Part shown: piece by piece, positions 1 to 5,695 of the stretch | Position numbering within the stretch: the first letter of the stretch is position 1 | Layout: every line of letters begins with the position of its first letter | Source: Victivallis vadensis | GTDB taxonomy: Bacteria; Verrucomicrobiota; Lentisphaeria; Victivallales; GWF2-50-93 | Assembly (NCBI GenBank): GCA_020718525.1 | Contig: DYRX01000173.1 | Span: forward strand, 1 to 8,928 | Direction: 5' to 3' | DNA length: 8,928 nt | Program-made: the position numbers and the translations under genes | Notes under the pieces: model-generated | Told to the model about the DNA's origin: nothing | The model's database searches: none | Seen by the model: the letters and a program-made list of their open reading frames with translations, nothing else

Positions 1-376
1 TTTCGACCGATTTAAGCAGTCTGTAGCGTTCCTGGCGGACGCCTTCTCCTTTGAATCGGGAAGCAAGCAGATTCGTCCCTTCGATTAGAAGAGAAATGTC
101 GGCGGCTTCGCTTGCGAACTTCGCAGATTCCGATATTATCGCATATACTGTTGCCGGACTGTTTGCCGGATCCGCCGCCTGCTCGAGGAGCTTCTTAGCA
201 AGTGCCTTGCGGTCATCCGTCGTCTTTAGGTTCTTGTATTCATCCTTGAAGACATCCTTCACAGTTACCATGGCGGACTTTATGTCATCGGCAGACGGCA
301 AAGGGGATTTCGCTTCCTGGGCGAAGAGCCCTGCCGAGAACAAGATCAATACTAAAAACCCAGTTATATTTTTCAT
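1..376 (-). CDS. Secreted protein of unknown function (N-terminal part, runs off the left edge)
   Basis: The reading frame is open from an ATG at 376-374 to the window edge, giving the first 125 residues. It begins with a clear signal peptide: MKN, a hydrophobic stretch (ITGFLVLILFSAGLF), then AQ-EA as the likely signal peptidase I site. The mature part is charged and helical, with segments such as KKLLEQAADPANSPATVYAI and a following ASEAADISLLIEGTNLLASRF stretch. This recalls helical-repeat secreted proteins of planctomycetes and relatives, but I recognise no named family. The start is supported by AAAGGA about 6 bases upstream, which lies inside the end of the PIN toxin gene. The toxin stop overlaps this start by four bases (ATGA), so translation is probably coupled. 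The C-terminus and function cannot be judged from here. Confidence 0.75.
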   Translation of the reverse strand, partial: MKNITGFLVLILFSAGLFAQEAKSPLPSADDIKSAMVTVKDVFKDEYKNLKTTDDRKALAKKLLEQAADPANSPATVYAIISESAKFASEAADISLLIEGTNLLASRFKGEGVRQERYRLLKSVE

Positions 377-819
377 CGGTATCCTTTCGTTTGTCTTTCC
401 TTTACCTTCAAAAAGTCTTGGACAGTCAAAATATCAATTCCAAAAAGATTTTTGAGCGAAAGCAGATGTTGATCGCCAGAGACTATCAGCCTTGAGTGTG
501 ATGAAAGTGCAAGCTCGATAAATATTAAATCATTCACATCCTTTATTTTCACAGACCTAGAAAGTTCTTTAACATCTTCTGACACTTCATATAGGGTCGA
601 AGTCTTTATCAGAGTCTCCACGATGGTGTCTTCCGTTAAATATCTTGCCTGCAGAATGCGTTTGAACTTACTTCTCGACAAAACATTTTTGAATTCGGCC
701 AAGGTCTCTCTGCTTTGTGGTAAAGCATGCTTTTCGAGGACAAACCGAAGCACCTGATGCGGACTCCCTTTCCAAAGCACTCCAGACAGAAGAACATTTG
801 TATCTAAAACAATGTTCAC
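373..819 (-). CDS. PIN-domain toxin (VapC-like ribonuclease) of toxin-antitoxin module 1
   Basis: This is a 148-residue single PIN domain, a Mg2+-dependent endoribonuclease fold, of the 'putative toxin-antitoxin system toxin component, PIN family' type. The N-terminal motif MNIVLDTNVLLSG supplies D6 and N8. Further acidic residues fit the family active site: E42 in RETLAEF, D94 and D97 in KDVNDLIF, and D116 in the IVSGDQHLL motif. All expected acids are present, so it should be active. The start is GTG at 819-817, overlapping the antitoxin stop as GTGA, which is typical of co-translated toxin-antitoxin pairs. Its stop overlaps the start of the downstream secreted-protein gene by four bases. 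The presumed role is cleavage of a cellular RNA when the antitoxin is lost; the target cannot be read from sequence. Confidence 0.88.
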   Translation of the reverse strand: MNIVLDTNVLLSGVLWKGSPHQVLRFVLEKHALPQSRETLAEFKNVLSRSKFKRILQARYLTEDTIVETLIKTSTLYEVSEDVKELSRSVKIKDVNDLIFIELALSSHSRLIVSGDQHLLSLKNLFGIDILTVQDFLKVKERQTKGYR

Positions 820-1055
820 TTCCTCGTATTTCTCGACAAATGTATTTCTCTGTTTATTTCTTCAATAGGAATAAAATTTGCGTCCGGAGTTTCGGCAAAA
901 TCTGCAAGGGAGTGGGTTTTCTTTATTACAAGATTGTCGCCGGAGATGAAAGCTGTGAACTTTTTTTGTGTCCCCATCCATTGCTTAAGAGGTGGAGTCA
1001 ACTTGATAAAATCACCTCCGTGTGATTGCGAAACTGTTATTCTTACGGTTTCCAT
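816..1055 (-). CDS. AbrB/SpoVT-like antitoxin of toxin-antitoxin module 1
   Basis: This small protein has an N-terminal swapped-hairpin AbrB-like pattern: METVRITVSQ, then FIKLTPPLKQWMG, then a strand region ending DNLVIKK. Such domains dimerise and bind DNA. The polar C-terminal tail (residues about 45-79) is the usual place for toxin binding. An ATG twelve bases upstream (1067) would add METL, but it has no ribosome binding site. The ATG at 1055 has GGAG six bases ahead, so I chose it (79 residues). The gene overlaps the PIN toxin gene by GTGA, and the pair matches the known arrangement of antitoxin first, toxin second. It probably represses its own operon and neutralises the toxin. The AbrB assignment rests on pattern, with no search run. 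Confidence 0.75.
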   Translation of the reverse strand: METVRITVSQSHGGDFIKLTPPLKQWMGTQKKFTAFISGDNLVIKKTHSLADFAETPDANFIPIEEINREIHLSRNTRK

Positions 1056-1086
1056 TAGTGTCTCCATTTTGATTTTCTAAGCTGAA

Positions 1087-1118
1087 ATATATATCAATTT
1101 ACCATGAACTCCAATCAA
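1087..1118 (-). promoter_or_regulatory. Weak candidate promoter for toxin-antitoxin module 1
   Basis: On the minus strand TTGATT (1118-1113) is followed by the AT-only run ATATATAT (1094-1087), about 20 bases ahead of the first possible ATG. The spacing to TATATA is 19, longer than ideal, and the -35 matches the consensus in only four of six positions. It is offered because it is the most promoter-like stretch between the two toxin-antitoxin modules. Confidence 0.25.
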
Positions 1119-1211
1119 TGGAAGCAAATAATTCATGAGTTTGGTTTTCTCTCCAACTGCGTCTGTGTTTTCAAGGCTTGTGAAGGAGAGATTTTATCTG
1201 TCTTCTTATTT

Positions 1212-1628
1212 TTACTGCGCATCCAATATTGCGAGAAATTCTTCCGGTGTCAAAACAGGAACACTTGATTTTGGGAAGTCCTTGCTGTTGCGAGTAATGA
1301 TGAAATCAGCACCTGCATGGACGGCTGAAAAAAACTGAATAGCATCTTCAAAATCATTTATCTTGGAATCTATCGCCTGGTTTAGGATTTGTTCGTCAAG
1401 GGAAACCGAGCTGAACGTGCCTCGCAACAGCTTAATTGCACGATTCGCATGTTTTTTGTCGCGGAACCGGTTGATGATATAATAAATGTTGTTGAAACTA
1501 ATCACTGAAACGAAGCCTGACACCTGCCCTCGCTCCGCCATATCCCAGACAGAAACGGAGGCGTCATACTGTGGTTTCCTCTCCTGAAAAACATCAAGAA
1601 GCACGTTGGTGTCAACAAATATCTTCAC
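1212..1628 (-). CDS. PIN-domain toxin (VapC-like ribonuclease) of toxin-antitoxin module 2
   Basis: This 138-residue protein is a complete PIN domain of the PIN_3-like type. It opens with MKIFVDTNVLLDVF (D6, N8, D12). The central acids are D92 and D95 in NDFEDAIQFF, and the C-terminal acid is D117 in ITRNSKDF. At the position where many PIN proteins carry a glutamate it reads ISFNNIYYII, with no acid; I recall similar sequences in this subfamily, so loss of activity should not be assumed. Translation starts at GTG 1628-1626, overlapping the antitoxin stop as GTGA. It shares little sequence with the PIN toxin of module 1, so the two are not a recent duplication. The expected function is RNA cleavage controlled by the antitoxin encoded just upstream. 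Confidence 0.88.
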   Translation of the reverse strand: MKIFVDTNVLLDVFQERKPQYDASVSVWDMAERGQVSGFVSVISFNNIYYIINRFRDKKHANRAIKLLRGTFSSVSLDEQILNQAIDSKINDFEDAIQFFSAVHAGADFIITRNSKDFPKSSVPVLTPEEFLAILDAQ

Positions 1629-1885
1629 TTTTTGACTACATATTTATGAGCCAGTATATCGCTCATAGCGGCTTTATAATCGAAGTCGTCAGGCAACGAG
1701 GATAGCATTCCACTGGCTTCTTTCGCCAAAGGACTAATGCGGCGCCCGGCTGATTTAGCCTGGCTCCGCGAATTGATGTAATTGACAAACATGGCAGATA
1801 TGCTGGTGCCCTCGGACTTGGCGAGTTTATGGGCGAGAGCAATTGAATCCCGATCTGCGCTGAGAGTTAAACGTCCTGAATTCAT
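1625..1885 (-). CDS. Ribbon-helix-helix antitoxin, DUF6364-like, of toxin-antitoxin module 2
   Basis: This 86-residue protein has the DUF6364 pattern. A short strand (GRLTLSADRD) is followed by a helix (SIALAHKLAKSEG), a turn (TSIS) and a second helix (AMFVNYINSR); together these form a ribbon-helix-helix DNA-binding unit that works as a dimer. The C-terminal segment with DYKAAMSDILAHKY corresponds to the usual toxin-binding tail. The ATG at 1885 is supported by AGGAG five bases ahead (1895-1891). It overlaps the PIN toxin by GTGA. The upstream region holds a promoter and a repeated operator-like sequence, which fits autoregulation by the antitoxin alone or with the toxin. Confidence 0.82.
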   Translation of the reverse strand: MNSGRLTLSADRDSIALAHKLAKSEGTSISAMFVNYINSRSQAKSAGRRISPLAKEASGMLSSLPDDFDYKAAMSDILAHKYVVKK

Positions 1886-1890
1886 AAAAG

Positions 1891-1895
1891 CTCCT
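1891..1895 (-). promoter_or_regulatory. Ribosome binding site of the module 2 antitoxin
   Basis: AGGAG on the minus strand lies five bases before the ATG at 1885. It is the strongest ribosome binding site among the toxin-antitoxin genes and fixes the start of the DUF6364-like antitoxin. Confidence 0.75.
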
Positions 1896-1927
1896 ACACG
1901 TATTGTTTCTTTATAACTATACGTATT
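1895..1927. promoter_or_regulatory. Repeated operator-like sites ahead of toxin-antitoxin module 2
   Basis: Two near-identical 10-mers, TACACGTATT (1895-1904) and TATACGTATT (1918-1927), lie 23 bases apart, about two turns of the helix. The second contains the perfect palindrome ATACGTAT (1919-1926). One copy overlaps the proposed -10 box and the other lies downstream of the likely transcription start. Ribbon-helix-helix antitoxins commonly bind paired short sites like these to repress their own operon. Binding here is an inference. Confidence 0.5.
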
Positions 1928-1943
1928 AAATATGAAATGTCAA
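1916..1943 (-). promoter_or_regulatory. Sigma-70-type promoter of toxin-antitoxin module 2
   Basis: On the minus strand a perfect -35 box TTGACA (1943-1938) is separated by 16 bases from TATAGT (1921-1916), five of six to the consensus. Transcription would start near 1908, leaving a leader of about 22 bases before the antitoxin ATG. This is the best promoter match in the window. Confidence 0.65.
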
Positions 1944-2205
1944 TCACTGATTACTGGATTTCGTTGGTGTTCAAGCTTCGATGTGCACCGTGTCCCATTC
2001 CAGTGCGAAGGAGGAAGCTTGTTCTTTTTCCTTCTCCTCATTTCAAATACGCACACTAAAGTGTGAACAGCAGTGAATAAATAGAGAAAAGTAATTAAGA
2101 AAAGTCTAAGGGCTGTACAGCGACGCACAACTACAGTCTCTTTTCGATGCCAGTCTCTGGATGTGCCGTGGTACTCTAGGCAGGTTGTAAAAAAATCTAT
2201 GCTCT
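1944..2205. other. Non-coding stretch with small palindromes
   Basis: I see no convincing gene here. It holds an inverted repeat CACACT-AA-AGTGTG (2052-2065), a perfect palindrome GCTGTACAGC (2113-2122), and an 8-base direct repeat CAGTCTCT (2135-2142 and 2152-2159). Near its right end a minus-strand ATGC/GCAT stem followed by seven T residues could be a weak terminator for the regulator gene. No tRNA or known riboswitch pattern was recognised. Confidence 0.4.
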
Positions 2206-2811
2206 CTATGCATTGTTTTCATTTTTAAAAATCCAGAACATTTTTTCTGTTCTTTTAATATTTTCGGGTAGATAGTTTGATTTCAGTGGATTTTTCGCAT
2301 CATATACGCAGATTATGAGAGCGTCTGAACAGGAGTTAGTAAGCTCGTTTGTTGGTTTGATCTTGTGTCCGAGAAAACTGTGTTTGTCATCGGCAAATAC
2401 CTCTGCGAGATCAAGATTCCATTCCTTGATTCCAAGATAAGTTATTTCGGCGAGATCTCCGCATCCAAGAATCGCCACATTTTTTTTGCCTGAATCGGCA
2501 ATATCTTTGCAAACTTGTGAGCTTTGCTTGCGTGCCTCGTTGTAGAAGTGCATGGAGAAGTCAATGAATTCATAGGTTAGTCTGGCTTTTTCAGCTATAC
2601 CTCCGCTGGTGAGGAAATAATCCCATCTTCTTGAATTGAGTTTATTTACATGGAGAAAGCCGCGCTCGACCATTTTTTTAAGAAGTTCATGGGCGAGTTT
2701 CACACTGCATCCGAGCTTTGCCGCCGCCAGGCGATTGTTTAATTCTGGCGAATGCTCGACATGTTTCAATATTTCGAGCTGAAGCAGTTCGTGCTTTTCA
2801 ATTTGAGACAC
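2206..2811 (-). CDS. EPS-associated MarR-type winged-helix regulator fused to a Rossmann-like domain
   Basis: The N-terminal half matches EPS-associated MarR-family regulators. It has a winged helix with NNRLAAAKLGCSVKLAHELL, a wing ending VERGFLHVNKL, and the family signature region LTSGGIAEKARLTYEFIDF. The C-terminal half resembles a Rossmann nucleotide or sugar-nucleotide binding domain: VAILGCGDLAEITYLGI (GxGxxA pattern), then AEVFADD, GHKI and DALIICVYD strands. Such proteins are found near exopolysaccharide genes; here no glycosyltransferase is in view. The start is uncertain. The frame opens at a TTG (2871) without a ribosome binding site. The GTG at 2811 has AGGTG eight bases ahead and matches the usual family N-terminus, so I chose it (201 residues; 221 from the TTG). 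It probably senses a ligand through the C-terminal domain. Confidence 0.75.
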   Translation of the reverse strand: MSQIEKHELLQLEILKHVEHSPELNNRLAAAKLGCSVKLAHELLKKMVERGFLHVNKLNSRRWDYFLTSGGIAEKARLTYEFIDFSMHFYNEARKQSSQVCKDIADSGKKNVAILGCGDLAEITYLGIKEWNLDLAEVFADDKHSFLGHKIKPTNELTNSCSDALIICVYDAKNPLKSNYLPENIKRTEKMFWIFKNENNA

Positions 2812-2911
2812 TGTCAAGGCACCTGAAGGATGTTTACCGAGAGAATTGGATTCATAAGCTTCTGCAAACAATAATTTTTGGCAAGCTCCGCCCCGTCACT
2901 TGCGCGCGACA

Positions 2912-2937
2912 GGTAACGTTACCGGAAGTAACGATAC
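2912..2937. promoter_or_regulatory. Palindromic operator candidate upstream of the EPS-type regulator
   Basis: GGTAACGTTACC (2912-2923) is a perfect 12-base palindrome. Fifteen bases further the core returns as GTAACGATAC (2928-2937), nine of ten to GTAACGTTAC. Paired sites like these suit a dimeric winged-helix repressor, and they lie about 100 bases ahead of the regulator gene, between it and the DUF1553 gene. Autoregulation is an inference. Confidence 0.4.
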
Positions 2938-2997
2938 AGCCCAATCGGCAAATATGCAAATGGAAAAAAGGATAGTCATGCAGATTGGGAATTTTGT

Positions 2998-4713
2998 TCA
3001 GCGTTTATAAATGAACTCTTTGGTGTTTATGAGGGTCCAGATCAATTGACGGCATGCGAATTTCATGTCTTTGAAGCGTCTTTTCTTAATATCTGCCTTC
3101 TTTTTATTTTCGTTTTTTTTGTTTTTTGCTTCCGGGCTGGTGCCTGCCTTCACCTGCTCGGCAAAATTGTCAACGACCGCCCAAAGCTCTTCATCGCTTG
3201 GAGGCCTGGAAAGTGTCAATAGATATATGTCTCCGATGATTTTTTCTGGATTGCCTTCTGATTCTTTGAGAATAGTGGTAAGCTCGGGAGGGTTGCAGAC
3301 CTTGTTATGGATCACCTGCGAGTTGAGGAGGAAGAGCCTTTGGGAATATGTCATTTCGTTGCTTCTTTCCGAAAGAAGGCCGCTGTCTCGTGCGGCGCGT
3401 CCGAAAGTCTCGAGGAAAGAACTGCTTATGCTACCGTCGTTCAGGGCGATTGTTCTTGCCTCTTTCGGGACATAAGTGAACGGCTCTGGTATGACGCTCA
3501 TGTATTGCGGGCGTTCACCGGCGAGATCTGAAAGGGTGTCTGCCAAAATTTCCGCGTCAATTCTTCTCATCATGTAAACTGCGAAGTATTTTTCAGCGAG
3601 CGCGCTGTCGGGTATTGAAGCGATGCACGATTGCTGGTATGTGGCGGAATTTGCGATCAGGCGCAGGATTTTTTTGAAGTCGTATCCGTTCTGAGAAAAT
3701 TCCTCCGCAAGATAATTGAGCAGTTCTGGATTCACTGGAGGATTTCCGCTCATCGAGAAGGGTCTGCTCCCGAAAATGCCAGAAAAGAATGATTGCGATT
3801 CGCTCCAGTCGGATTCGTCTGGAATAAAATCGTCCGCCTCGTGGACGATTCCGCGTCCGAAGAGCCAAAACCAGATTCTGTTTGCCGCAGTTTGTGCAAA
3901 GACTTTTCTGCCTCCTCCGCGGATCAGCCATTCGGCAAAATCCTTTCTTGGATCCTCGCCTGCCTCGATCTGGATCTTGGCGCCGTCAGGCATTTTTGCA
4001 GAGATCTCCCCAGAAAGCTCGGGATTTGTGATCAGTATCTCCTCCTTCCATTCGTCATTCTTCTTGAATGCGACTCTGGAAAAGAACTTTTCAATGTCCG
4101 TGCGTTTTTCATCCGGCCACTTTTCGAGCCTAGTTCCCATGAAAGTGAGAGCGGCGCATTTTGCCAATCCCTTTGCGCTTTTGTCCTGAGATGCACGGTA
4201 GAAATTGATCTGCGGATCTCTGAAGTTGCTACCGCTTGATACAAGCAGAAGTTCGGCGAAGCGGTCGTATGGCATCTCGGAACGTATTGCGTTCCAGATT
4301 AGATTGTTGTAGGCCTGCACCGCGTTTGGCCAGAGGTTTATTGGAAACTCCGACTTGATTTTGAGGATGTCCCCCCATTTCAAAGTCCAATAGAGGGCAA
4401 ATTCCTCTGAATCCAGAATTTTGTCAATCAATTTCGAGCGTTTTTCCGGATCGGGATCGTTCAGAAAACTGCGCGTTTCGGACAGACTCGGTGTTTTTCC
4501 GGCGAGATCAATGAAGGATCTGCGAAGAAAAACTGCATCGGAGCAGTCCCGCGCCGGCATAATGGCATGCTTGCTCAGGTTTTCTAGCTGAAGCTCATCA
4601 ATGCGGTTTCTAGGGACAAATGGACGTCCGCTTTCGTAAGGAGAGAGCGAGGAGCCTGATGCGAGTAGCGGCAGGGCGCAAAGAAATAAAAGATTAAAAT
4701 ATTTTCCAGTCAT
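2998..4713 (-). CDS. Secreted DUF1549/DUF1553 protein lacking the usual CxxCH motif
   Basis: This 571-residue protein starts with a signal peptide (MTGKYFNLLFLCALPLLASG). The DUF1549 (PSCyt2) domain spans about residues 50-215, with typical segments such as CSDAVFLRRSFIDLAGKTP and NDPDPEKRSKLIDKIL. The DUF1553 (PSD1) domain spans about residues 255-530, with AANRIWFWLFGRGIV, the MMRRIDAEILADTLSDLAGE stretch, and SQRLFLLNSQVIHNK. These families are abundant in PVC bacteria, usually as larger proteins with a cytochrome-type domain; that domain is absent here. The CxxCHxHP block normally following FxGxRLQ is missing: the chain goes FMGTRL directly to EKWPDEKR. The biochemical role of the family is not established. 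The start overlaps the pseudopilin gene by 20 bases, so the gene is part of the hisD operon. Confidence 0.87.
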   Translation of the reverse strand: MTGKYFNLLFLCALPLLASGSSLSPYESGRPFVPRNRIDELQLENLSKHAIMPARDCSDAVFLRRSFIDLAGKTPSLSETRSFLNDPDPEKRSKLIDKILDSEEFALYWTLKWGDILKIKSEFPINLWPNAVQAYNNLIWNAIRSEMPYDRFAELLLVSSGSNFRDPQINFYRASQDKSAKGLAKCAALTFMGTRLEKWPDEKRTDIEKFFSRVAFKKNDEWKEEILITNPELSGEISAKMPDGAKIQIEAGEDPRKDFAEWLIRGGGRKVFAQTAANRIWFWLFGRGIVHEADDFIPDESDWSESQSFFSGIFGSRPFSMSGNPPVNPELLNYLAEEFSQNGYDFKKILRLIANSATYQQSCIASIPDSALAEKYFAVYMMRRIDAEILADTLSDLAGERPQYMSVIPEPFTYVPKEARTIALNDGSISSSFLETFGRAARDSGLLSERSNEMTYSQRLFLLNSQVIHNKVCNPPELTTILKESEGNPEKIIGDIYLLTLSRPPSDEELWAVVDNFAEQVKAGTSPEAKNKKNENKKKADIKKRRFKDMKFACRQLIWTLINTKEFIYKR

Positions 4714-5695
4714 AATATCGGTAGTTCTTTCCGTTCATGCGGCTGTCAACCTTCATGGAAAAGGTAAGCTTGCGCTCGCTTTTTCCGAATGCTGGTTTCA
4801 CTCTTACAATGAATGTATAAAACCCGGATTCCTTGAATGAATACTTTCCTTTCAGCTTTTCCATGATGTTTTCGTCGAGATTCTCTGAAAGAAGCTCCTT
4901 ATCTTTTTCCCACTTTTCCCTAGCTTCGATCACTGATGCTGCCTCTTCCGGAGTCATTCCGCAGTCTTTCATTAGCTCGTTTTTCGAAACAGAGAAGATG
5001 CTTTTTTTTCCTACGATTTTCTGCATGCCTTTGAGGGGGATTATTTGCACCTCGCTGAAAATCCCGTTTTCATCGGGCTTAAAAAAATCTGTGGCTTTTT
5101 GCACCCAGAGAAGCTCCTCTCTGAACTGAAGCGGTCTGTTTCTTGGCAGAAGAGGCTTTTTCTGCTCGGCGTATTCGTTTTTTTCGGCACCGTTCAATCT
5201 GACAAATGGATCGGAGTCAATGTAGTCAGACAAGCAGTCTAGAAATTCCTGGTAGTCTTCGTAGGATTCTTCAAGATCTTTGAAGTCCTCTTCGGTCTTT
5301 TTGAGCTTTTCGGCAGGATTTTGTCCGGAGACGTCAGTTCCAGAAGCCATGTCATAGATCGCGACTTCCACCTCCATGTCGTTGAATGTGAAGCTGTGCT
5401 TTGTGCCGTCCGCCAGAAAACGTTCCTCGCCCTCTTCTCCTTCTTCTTCTTTCTTTTCAGCACCGAGCTCTCTTTCCGGGTTGTTTTCCTTGTCTTTCAT
5501 CAGGAGCCAAAGAATCCTTGCGCCAGCGCCTTCGGCGCTGTATGCGGAGGTCACTCTGTTGCTGGTTTCGGCGGAGATGTAGCTCGTTATCTGCGATATG
5601 GTTAGAGACGAAGCCACTAGGAGGCTTATGACAAGCAGAATGGACAGCACGGCGATCAATGCGGCGCCAGACTCTTCCCTGCCGGATCTTTTCAT
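4694..5695 (-). CDS. GspK-like minor pseudopilin of a type II secretion or type IV pilus-like system
   Basis: The 333-residue protein has a short basic leader ending in Gly10, followed by the hydrophobic helix AALIAVLSILLVISLLVASS. This is the prepilin-peptidase site and N-terminal helix of the GspK family, which caps the pseudopilus and lacks the Glu5 found in other pilins. After the helix, a low-complexity acidic segment (about residues 79-92, mostly E, G and K) leads into a globular domain. MTPEEAASVIEAREK resembles the helical region of GspK proteins, and VEVAIYDMASGTDVSG occupies the position of the family's strand after the stalk. It starts at ATG 5695 inside an ATGA overlap with the hisD stop. 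No other secretion gene is in the window, so the partner machinery must be elsewhere. The exact subfamily is an inference. Confidence 0.78.
   Translation of the reverse strand: MKRSGREESGAALIAVLSILLVISLLVASSLTISQITSYISAETSNRVTSAYSAEGAGARILWLLMKDKENNPERELGAEKKEEEGEEGEERFLADGTKHSFTFNDMEVEVAIYDMASGTDVSGQNPAEKLKKTEEDFKDLEESYEDYQEFLDCLSDYIDSDPFVRLNGAEKNEYAEQKKPLLPRNRPLQFREELLWVQKATDFFKPDENGIFSEVQIIPLKGMQKIVGKKSIFSVSKNELMKDCGMTPEEAASVIEAREKWEKDKELLSENLDENIMEKLKGKYSFKESGFYTFIVRVKPAFGKSERKLTFSMKVDSRMNGKNYRYYDWKIF

Noticed and set aside
1149..1191. Inverted repeat TCTCTCC/GGAGAGA downstream of the module 2 toxin, as a terminator
   Set aside because: The arms are separated by about 30 bases and no T run follows on the minus strand, so an intrinsic terminator is not supported.
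1940..2128. Minus-strand open frame of 62 codons between the second toxin-antitoxin module and the EPS-type regulator
   Set aside because: It has a hydrophobic stretch that could pass for a membrane segment, but no ribosome binding site and no recognisable family, and its 3' end overlaps the module 2 promoter.
3716..4239. Long open frames opposite the DUF1549/DUF1553 gene
   Set aside because: They lie fully antisense to a gene with clear domain patterns and show no family features of their own.
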